The notes beneath the pieces were generated by a model. The model was not told the origin of the DNA. It did no database searches and worked only from the letters and a program-made list of their open reading frames with translations. A program made the translations under genes and the position numbers. From contig NC_052507.1 in NCBI RefSeq assembly GCF_014356525.2, positions 60,884,553 to 60,948,552 on the forward strand: 64,000 nt of DNA. The letters run 5' to 3'. This document shows, in pieces, positions 56,609 through 64,000 of this stretch. Each line of letters opens with the position of its first letter. Position 1 is the first letter of the stretch. The DNA comes from Nilaparvata lugens (Eukaryota; Arthropoda; Insecta; Hemiptera; Delphacidae).

Positions 56609-58190
56609 AGTCGCACACTGGCAGAAATTTTTACCTTCAAATGGAGTCTAAATTGAGGAAAATTGATGCTTCACTTCCAATTGTTTAGAAGCCACTTTTT
56701 ATTTGCTGAGCAATCATTTTCTCGCATTACTCGAATGAAAAACGGATTATTTATTTATGATTTTTCCATTGACAACTTATTTGGATGGATGAGTTTTTTG
56801 TCATTATTGACCATCCATCCATCATCTAGCCTGCATAATGAATAATCCTACATTTAACTTGAATAATGAAACATCACTCAATATTAAATTTGATTTTATA
56901 ATTTTGATTATTGCTTCATTGAACTCTCTCCTCACATATTATTTCGATCAATTGAATACTAGAGAGAAACATGAGAGATTGTACTTCCATATTGGTATAA
57001 AAATAATTCAGTTGAATTTTTATGATACTTTCAACGCTCTGAATAACAGTATAATAGCTCACTTTTGAGCTAAATGTAGATGAGCAAAAAACCATTCTAA
57101 GTTCTGGAAAGGAATAGCTAGGATACAATAATAAACACTTCTCCATTTGGAAAATTTGTTCATTTTATTCTGAACTATTCAAAAATGAATAGAATTTATA
57201 ATAATCATGATTGTTAAAAAATACAATTTATAATAATATTGTTGTTCACTTAATATAAATTTAATCATCACAGCACTAACTTATAATAATATTGTTAACA
57301 GAACATAACTTTATGATAAATCTTATTTGTATTTATGAATTTTAGTTGAACTTGGCGACTTGTTCGCTGCAGAATATTCCACTGCTGATTTTTATGAAGC
57401 TGCTCCACTTCTGGAAGAGAAAGTAAAAAATATGAAACAATTGTTTTTATCAAGGAGAGGATTAAAAAAATGCTTATTTGAGAAGTATACTGGAGAGTGA
57501 ATATGAAAACTTCCATGAAAGTTTGAATAGAGTACCCAAAAGTACAAACCGCATTTATTTTATTTCACTGACTCATAAAGTTATATTGATTCTATGTTAG
57601 GCCTATCTGTAAATTGCTCAAACTTGACAATAAAATTAATGAAATATTGAGGTATCTTACAAAGTTTATCTTCATCGCAGGACTTGTATGAAAATGTTTG
57701 ACTCAATTTCTTGTAGCACTATAATAACGATTTGCAAACAATATTCATCTGGAAAATAGCCTGTAAGACATTTACACACTCTCATTGACTTGCTTTCGAA
57801 TCTCCATATTTTCAACAATAATTCTATCAGTCAATATTCTACTGATGGGTGGGATTAGTAGGCTATATAAGATAATGCGATGAGTATGAAACAAAACAAT
57901 TTTCCCATACTTGTTTACATAGAACTTGTTTACTGGTACACCGCATAATATGCTTTCATCAGTTAAATTATTCCAATTAACAAGTTTCATTAATTAATTT
58001 GAGTTTAGAACTGAATCTGTAGTTAATAAACTGACTCAAAAATTGTTTTTATATTTTTTAATCTAGTAAATCAAAGAATTCAATAAGATAATATTTCCAA
58101 GAAATAATACAAGTTCGTATTAACTGTACTGTATCTTCAACTCTCACAAAAGCAACTAATTTGTCTCTATAGTAAATGAAGACGCATTGA
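56609..58190. other. Intergenic region between transferrin and gustatory receptor
   Basis: The gustatory receptor promoter should lie in its left part. A minus-strand acceptor-like site near 57,412 is followed by 22 open codons and a stop, but no partner exon is seen. The 72-codon frame at 57,772-57,990 has no support. Confidence 0.4.
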
Positions 58191-58193
58191 CGT

Positions 58194-58199
58194 TTTATT
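58194..58199 (-). promoter_or_regulatory. Candidate polyadenylation signal for transferrin
   Basis: AATAAA on the minus strand, 84 bases after the transferrin stop codon. Confidence 0.6.
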
Positions 58200-58282
58200 C
58201 TCAACAAATCTTTCGTTATTAGATGTAGTTACTTACTATGCAGACTATGACAAATAACTATTTAGTTTTACCTTATTTTTGT

Positions 58283-58387
58283 TCAAGCTGAACACCTAGA
58301 CGACTCAGCAGTCACCTTTCTATAATTCTCAATGGCATCCCTGGCTTCCTTAGCTGTCTTACTGTTCTCCAGTCCTGTTGCGGAATT
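58283..58387 (-). CDS. Transferrin exon G with stop
   Basis: 34 codons from NSATGLENSK to SSRCSA and TGA, with the C-terminal cysteine four residues before the end. Acceptor CTTTTCAG. Confidence 0.85.
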   Translation of the reverse strand, partial: NSATGLENSKTAKEARDAIENYRKVTAESSRCSA

Positions 58388-61300
58388 CTGAAAAGTATTA
58401 AATCATGAGAACAATGCACTGAATTGAAGAGTTTTGTTCAATGATTCAAAATAATTTTCATAGTGAGTTCATGATTCATGAACCTTTTATTGTCTCTTTT
58501 CTGTTTAGGGCTACTTGTAATAATATAGAAATACAAATAGTGTTTACGAGTTTGTGTTTCTTGAATAGTTCCAAATTTCTTAAATAACTCAATATTATTT
58601 GTTAAAAGTGGTAATTGAGTGGGATATTTCCAATTAATTTATCAATTTAAGCCATGTAAATTCAAAATTTATAGTTTTAATGTTTATTTTGGACCAAAAT
58701 TTTATAAAAATTGTACACGTGAAATTCTAGCCTTATCTTGGACTTTGTCACCTATAAATTTGAAAGGAAAATAGCACAAGGACTACCTTATTATTTTATC
58801 TTTCAATGTTATTACATTAGTGTTATTTGCTTTGTAAATAAATAAAATAAAATAAAATCTCAGTATATCTGAGATATGTATTTCTATTCATGAACCTTGC
58901 TTACAGCAGTTTAAATAATAACTACACCTCATATATCAAGTGAAACACACACAAAAGAGTTTACAAAACAATTTGTAATTTGCAATGCAATAATTAGTTA
59001 TCATCAAAAATGAATGAACTGATTGAAGATTATTCAGGATCTTGCAATAGAAATTTCATGATTTTCATGAATCTAATTTTCTATCCCTGAATTACTTATA
59101 GCCTACTGTACATTCTAGAAAAACGAAATATTCAAAAATGGAAAACTCTAATATCTGTGTTGCATATCCATACTTTTTCACTATTTAAATAAAACTTGAA
59201 TTTTAAAAACACTTATGAAGTGAAAATGTACTTACTATTAATAGTGACGATCGTTTCGACCTGATGTGGGTCATCATCAGACTGTATATAAACTTACACT
59301 ACTCATTATAGTAAGTGTTTTTAGAATTCAAGTCTAATATATCATAAGTTTGAGTTTGTAATCCTGATTTCCAATACTTACAGTGAATAGGACATTGTTC
59401 ATTCCTGAGTATTCTCCAAACATTTTGAAGATGTGAGGGTTCTTCTTGAAGAATTCGCTAGCAGACAGCAATGCAAACATGGCATCATCTTTGTCGACCT
59501 GTTTCATGTCTTTGTTGGCAACAATCTGTAAAGAAGCAAATCAGTTAGTTAATTCGAGAATAAAATGAAAATGTTTTGAATTGCCTGGTTTCAAAAGAGG
59601 AGAAACTTTTTCACATCCTTACTAGATTTTGAAATTTTATCTGATGTATATCACAATATACACGCATCTTCGAAATAGAAATTGGTCATTTTTTTGTGTA
59701 TAAAGTACACTCAAAGATGGATTTTCAATTTTCAAGCTGATTTGACTTATGATGCCTGATTTTGAACCGCCTTGACGAGCCAAGAAGAATGAGCTGTAGT
59801 ACGAGGAGATCCGATCGTTTTGTGGAGATTTATAAGTGTTTGAAATTTTTCCTTGAGGTTATGCGCGCCTCTCCACTAGGAAATACTGAAATTAAGTGAA
59901 TCTAATGAAGGATTCTCATAGATCATGATCTTATGAACTTCATTGTGTGGAATCTCAATCCAAGGACAATTGAGTGAGTGATGATGGTTGAAGCTAAAAA
60001 GTGCTCCATACTTTTAATTTTATTCGTTTTACCATTCTTAATTTCACCCTTGAAAATAAGTAGAGGTTTCAGTGTGTAATGATATCTCACCATTCTTGTT
60101 GGTATTTTTCCCATGCTACATTTGTGGAAATTCGGTAAGTCTGCCAGTGAATTTCTCTTCTCTTCATCACAGAGAATCTCAAACTGTCCTGGCAATGCAT
60201 CGTCTGTAAAAGAATAATATAATTATTATTATCACCTGTTTTTAAAGGAAATAATAGTATATTTTTTATTGATTGTATTGTCTACCTCAATATAGTCCAA
60301 CCTCAATAGTATACACAAGTTTCAAGAAAATAATAGTGATCAATAGGCCTAGATTATCACTAACTACCTAACCAGAATTGAATTTCAGACATTAACTTTT
60401 AATAACTTTTGTCCCTTGATAGAATAAAGCTGAGTGATCTGGACCTGTAGCGTCAAGTTATGAGGTAACTTCCTATATTGTGTCTTCGCTAAATCGGTGT
60501 TTCTGAATTACGGTATGCACACATCCATGGTACTCAGTGGTTTGTTATCAACTGCATTTCTGAACTTCACATTAGGTACTTATCATTATTCTAATCTGTG
60601 TGAACATTAGAATCTTAATCTTGTGACATATGTTGAAATTATAAAATAAAACAATAATTATTATATTATAAATTATCTTGAAAAATATCGTACCAGCCAT
60701 CTTTGCTTCCTCGTAAGTTACAATTGCCATATCTCCTTGTGATGACTCCAAACACTTCATTGGGTTCTCAGATTCTGTAAAGAAGTGGAATTATTAGATA
60801 CTTTGAAACATTTTTCTGATAAAAAGTAAATATTCTTATGGCTTTTTGTTAGTGGTGAGTTCCTCACGCGAAATAAGTCCCACCTACCCCAAAAATATGA
60901 TTCAAGCCGTCAATTGGTTTGACGAGTCACGACTGTTATATAAATTATATCAGACGGGACCGTAATTTCAACGTGCCAATCCGAAGGGACACGTGTTGTA
61001 ATATTCCAATTGTTGTAATATTACACGTTGTAATATTTCATACTGATGTGAGCATTAAAAAAATTCAACCATCCAATAATAATATTATTATGTTAACACG
61101 ATGTTGTAATGTAATATTTTTATACGGATGTAAGCAATAAAATACATTTTCATTTTATTTATTCTTCTTTTATCAACTTTCGTTGTGTAGAGGGGAAGGC
61201 GAATCCAAAGGAAGGATAATGTCGTTAACTTCCAGCTTCGCCGAGTATTTTACGAATTTGGGGCGCTTGGAATAAAATTCATGTAGGTGAGAATTATTAT

Positions 61301-63253
61301 TTCGTATTGCAGTACAGTGGCAAATAATTATACTAAGTATAGATGATAGTAAGTCAACTTACTATCAACTATTCGATTTAATTCCCAATCTCATTACTAC
61401 AATAAATAGAAAGTGTGAATTACCCATGACTCCAGCTTTGAAGAACTGTGAGAAAATGTTGGGTCGCTGGCAGCTCTTAGCTGTGATGTCCATCTTATCC
61501 ATAATAACAGCCAATGGGAGGGCATAAGCTGAAACAGTGATCAAAATCAATTTGTGAAATGAATTTTCAAATTTGAAAATTGGAAATAAAACAAATTGCA
61601 TTTATTGAAATATCAATGAAATCAATACAGTAACTAGAATTGAGAGAACAAAATTGAACAAAACAAATTTGTGAAATGAATATTCAAACTTGAAAGTTTG
61701 AAATAAAAAAATTGCATGTAAATTGCATTGTATTGACAATATCAATAAAACTAATACCTTTACTATGATTGATATTTTCTCCGGTTCTCATTGAGTTGAA
61801 TTGTTAGGGGCTTTGTCATAAATTATTATTAATTCCATATTATGAGAGCTATACTTTGTAGAACGATAACCTTTCCCTCTCATAAAGGAACCCCATTTGA
61901 AATGTCGTGCACCGTTGGAGCTATGCTCATTCAATGCGTCATAATATGATCAATCAATTTACTTAGACTGACGATACAGTAGTACATAAGGCTACGTCAC
62001 AAAATATTTTATAAAATTACAATACATAATGAAATCATAATTTGGTCAAAATACATAATAAAATCAATAATAACAAATCCTTAAAATGAAAATAGACAAC
62101 AATATCAATCAACAACTTGCTATATTCATATATTTATGAATCTATCACCGTGACTAAGGCCCGGTTGCACAAAAGCCGGTTAAATTTTAGCCTTGATTAA
62201 TTTCACGAGAATCAATCAGAGAAGGCCTGTTGATAAGACGGCTTCTCCAATTGGTTCTCGTGGAATTAATCACTGTTAAAATTTAACCGGCACTAAGAAT
62301 AGTATGAAAATAGTGGGCTCTGGTGAAGTATAAAAATGTGGGTTTTTTAATGTACCAACGAATAGCCTCAATTTATTTTTAACTAATCAAATGTTATTCC
62401 TTGGCATTCATTGTAAATTGTTTCATGTATTTATTGTAAATTACATCTATGTGTTGATTCATTGTATATACAAAATTATGTATTCAATTCAATAATAATA
62501 AATTATGGAAAATGTTATATTTACCGGCTTGTCCAGGCTTGGAGATACATCCCCGTTGAGCAGAGGGCATGAACTTGGCGTTGGATGACTTCTTGACGAC
62601 GGCAACCATGTACTGGGTGTAGTTGGTGGCTTGACTGTCAGCCGCCATTACGGTCTCGGTCAGTATTGGTTCCAAAGCGTATTCGCTGTAACAAAAAATC
62701 CAATGATTTAAGTTATAGCCTGTTTACATTTTAAGAAATTGATTTTTTCATTGATTTTTAGACTCATTTGGTCGCGCTTACAGAACGTAGTGTGACATGC
62801 TCCCACTCTCAATCATGTATGATATATTTATTCTATGATATCGCTTGGATGTTTTAATATTGTGGCCGAGTGTGCCATAGACCAGATTTGACCAGATCAC
62901 ATAAGTATAATGGGGCCCTCATATGAGATATACTGAATGATACCATAGAGCATAGACAAATAATGGAGAAATAATTGAAATAATCTTTTCTCTATGATGA
63001 TCCCCTCACCTCTCAGCCTTCTCCAAGTAGCCAGCATCCATAGAGTAGAAATCAGCCTCCTTGTTGTGAACGGCCTTGAGGCAGTCGTCAACGGTTGTCT
63101 TGACGACACAGGCGAAGCTGGGCCTGATGTCGCGTGAGAAGGCGGCGCGCTGCAAGTCCATGCATTTGGCCTTCTCTGCGTCACCCACCACGCACATGCG
63201 GGCCTCGCGTTTCGGCTTCATCACGTCGCGTTCGATCACGTCGTAGTATTTAG
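58283..63253 (-). CDS. Transferrin, C-terminal lobe (3' seven exons; gene continues past the window)
   Basis: Seven minus-strand exons join in frame to ~316 residues: 63,010-63,253, 62,525-62,685, 61,424-61,528, 60,694-60,774, 60,091-60,203, 59,382-59,525 and 58,283-58,387. Transferrin blocks appear in order: RMCVVGDAEKAKCMDL, FACVVKTTVDDCLKAV, ADFYSMDAG, LEPILTET, YMVAVVKK, MKCLESSQGDMAIVTY, FEILCDEEKR, DAMFALLSASEFF and NNVLFT. The first exon starts mid-codon, so upstream exons are off the right edge. The block order and the stop indicate the C-lobe of a secreted two-lobe insect transferrin (Tsf1-like). Of the usual iron ligands only the Asp (MDAG) and first Tyr are visible. The second Tyr, the His and the anion-binding Arg are absent, as is common in insect C-lobes. 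The paralogue is uncertain. Confidence 0.88.
58735..58860 (+). repeat. Dispersed 3'-tail fragment, copy 4, in a transferrin intron
   Basis: GGAAAATAGCACAAGGACTACCTTATT, then an AT-rich tail ending in (AATAA)n. Same family as 15,240-15,350. Confidence 0.55.
59192..59335 (-). repeat. Fold-back carrying a hammerhead-like core
   Basis: Arms ACTTGAATTTTAAAAACACTTA and the inverse (about 59,205-59,216 extended to both ends) enclose ~90 bp. The minus strand of the loop contains CTGATGA, a short stem-loop and GAAAC. It sits in the transferrin intron between exons F and G, on the transcribed strand. Confidence 0.75.
59240..59290 (-). ncRNA. Hammerhead ribozyme-like motif (candidate)
   Basis: Minus-strand order: ACAGT, CTGATGA (59,280-59,274), one extra T, stem II GACC/GGTC with a 7-base loop, GAAAC (59,257-59,253), stem III AC-GATC-GT closing on 59,252-59,247, then C17 at 59,246. 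The predicted cleavage is before A at 59,245. ACT after the site pairs with AGT before CTGATGA as the base of stem I. The extra nucleotide between CTGATGA and stem II is non-canonical. Activity is not shown. Confidence 0.35.
59382..59525 (-). CDS. Transferrin exon F
   Basis: 48 codons: IVANKDMKQVDKDDAMFALL to MFGEYSGMNNVLFT. Corresponds to the late-lobe F.LF....NNLLF.D block. Phase 0 on both sides. Confidence 0.87.
60091..60203 (-). CDS. Transferrin exon E
   Basis: Encodes DALPGQFEILCDEEKR, then LADLPNFHKCSMGKIPTRM. It matches the FxLLCxxGxR...C..G..P block. Donor ATG|GTGAGA. Confidence 0.87.
60694..60774 (-). CDS. Transferrin exon D
   Basis: Encodes SENPMKCLESSQGDMAIVTY and EEAKMA. It is homologous to the KCL...GDVAFVKH block, without the preceding Tyr and with no His ligand. 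Confidence 0.85.
61424..61528 (-). CDS. Transferrin exon C
   Basis: GTTTCAG acceptor. Encodes YALPLAVIMDKM, then KSCQRPNIFSQFFKAGVM. The cysteine-rich segment that normally follows FF..S/G is much shortened. Confidence 0.85.
61543..61760. repeat. ~110-bp tandem duplication in a transferrin intron
   Basis: AAATTTGTGAAATGAAT.TTCAAA.TTGAAA...GAAATAAA recurs at about 61,545 and 61,667, followed both times by CAATATCAAT-type sequence. Confidence 0.6.
62160..62295. repeat. Fold-back, GCCCGGTTGCACAAAAGCCGGTTAA type
   Basis: Arms at about 62,178-62,228 and 62,240-62,291 share GCCGGTTAAATTTTA, GATTAATT.CACGAGAA and CAAT..GAGAAG. From memory this palindromic repeat is widespread in insects. It lies in the intron between exons B and C. 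Confidence 0.85.
62525..62685 (-). CDS. Transferrin exon B
   Basis: Begins EYALEPILTE and contains NYTQYMVAVVKK, with the first tyrosine ligand. It ends RGCISKPGQA, where the anion-binding Thr and Arg of typical lobes are Ser and Gln. Donor CCG|GTAAAT. Confidence 0.88.
63010..63253 (-). CDS. Transferrin exon A (first in window)
   Basis: TTTCAG acceptor, two leading bases, then KYYDVIERDV to LEKAE. It contains the CVVGDAEKAKC start of the lobe and the MDAG aspartate. Donor GAGAG|GTGAGG. Confidence 0.88.
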
Positions 63254-63839
63254 CTGAAACCCAGGAGAAATTTATTAAATTAATGAATAATTATGGAAAA
63301 TAACGTTGTAGTAGAGGAAGATGAAGGAGAGGGCATTAAACAACGACTAGGGGCAATTTCTAAAGATGAGAGGCGATGAAATGAAATAGAATATTTTTTC
63401 TAAACTTGAAACACGAGAATGCCCCGATATTCCCGAACCGGAAAGGCCCCCTTTACAACCATCTAGCCAAGAGACATTGTAAATAAATAAATAAGAGGCG
63501 ATTAGGTATGGAATAACTTTTCGTATTTATAACCTAATATTTTTTACAATAATAGAAAATACCCTGTATGAATGCAAATGAGTTTATTGATGGAGATTCC
63601 CTTTAAAAGTGCAATATAAGTACTCCAGTAAGTTACGGTAACTCTGTCACAGGAAACATGACATACTTAACAGATGTAAACTTAATATTAATTGAGGTGT
63701 TGTTATTTTTTTATGTCGTTTACAAAAATAATTCGAGCAATAATCTATTTAATAAGTATGGTATCATTAAATGGATAGCATCCATCTTTTGAGTCTGAGC
63801 TCTATCGAATGACATTTCCCCACTGTTTGAATTGTTATA
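63254..63839. other. Transferrin intron, upstream part
   Basis: No exon is seen between exon A and the right edge, so the N-terminal lobe must be outside the window. The sequence is AT-rich with no clear repeat. Confidence 0.5.
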
Positions 63840-63940
63840 TTTTTAATAATAATAATAATAAGGGATTCGAACCCGCGACCATTTAGCACTAGCAGACTGA
63901 AGGGTGCAACGCCTTAGTCAACTCGGCTATCTGGCCGTAC
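63840..63940 (-). mobile_element. tRNA-derived SINE head, uninterrupted
   Basis: The minus strand reads GGCCAGATAGCCGAGTTGA (A box), an anticodon-arm-like region, then GCGGGTTCGAATCCC (B box) and a (TTA)n tail. The extra bases between anticodon arm and B box resemble class II (Leu/Ser-type) tRNAs. There is no matching 3' acceptor strand, so it is a SINE rather than a working tRNA. Confidence 0.75.
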
Positions 63941-64000
63941 TCATTGACTTACATGGAAATATGAGTAGGATTGATTTTGAATAAATATTTATCTTCATTT

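Noticed and set aside
57772..57990. 72-codon minus-strand frame between transferrin and gustatory receptor
   Set aside because: No recognisable domain, no clear splice sites, and the gustatory receptor already has a typical N-terminus downstream.
63862..63940. Possible functional tRNA gene on the minus strand
   Set aside because: Same reason: tRNA-like head, missing acceptor pairing, ends in a (TTA)n tail.

Overview
The window is animal nuclear DNA, most likely from a hemipteran insect. My best guess is a planthopper (Delphacidae, for example Nilaparvata). The genes are short exons with canonical GT-AG introns in a very AT-rich background. The gene families are insect ones: a gustatory receptor and a transferrin with a degenerate C-lobe. 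The intergenic space is packed with fold-back (palindromic) repeats and with GCGAAGYGA hairpin repeats that I associate with planthopper genomes. The species is an inference from repeat style, not a database match.

Layout. From 1 to about 23.7 kb I see no convincing gene. This stretch holds tandem repeats (an 89-bp unit, a triplicated ~500-600 bp unit carrying a long AAT microsatellite, and a duplicated ~0.7-0.9 kb unit), large purine-only and pyrimidine-only blocks, and a cluster of different fold-back elements at 16.5-20.9 kb. From 23.7 to 26.4 kb there is a plus-strand gene, or parts of one: a MORN-repeat exon and a terminal acidic exon whose reading phases do not join directly. From 26.6 to 34 kb there are again only repeats, including a non-LTR retrotransposon C-terminal remnant. 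From 36,052 to 50,372 (plus strand) a five-exon class A G-protein-coupled receptor of 412 residues can be assembled completely. Its introns hold SINEs, an antisense non-LTR retrotransposon and several fold-backs. From 56,608 down to 52,742 (minus strand) a five-exon gustatory receptor of 373 residues can be assembled, including three small terminal exons. From 63,253 down to 58,283 (minus strand) seven exons encode the last ~316 residues of a transferrin, apparently its C-terminal lobe. The rest of that gene lies beyond the right edge.

The three well-supported genes are functionally unrelated: a putative lipid- or peptide-sensing receptor, a taste receptor and a secreted iron-binding-family protein. 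The receptor and the gustatory gene are convergent. The gustatory receptor and the transferrin share a strand with ~1.7 kb between them.

The most unusual signal is a family of fold-back repeats whose centres match the layout of a minimal hammerhead ribozyme. The 59.2 kb copy keeps an intact CTGATGA...GAAAC core, a two-base-pair stem III and a GTC cleavage triplet. Other notable structures are a set of short hairpins with a shared loop and compensated stems, and a ~485-bp hairpin in receptor intron 1 whose loop sequence recurs, identical over 37 bases, 360 bp downstream.
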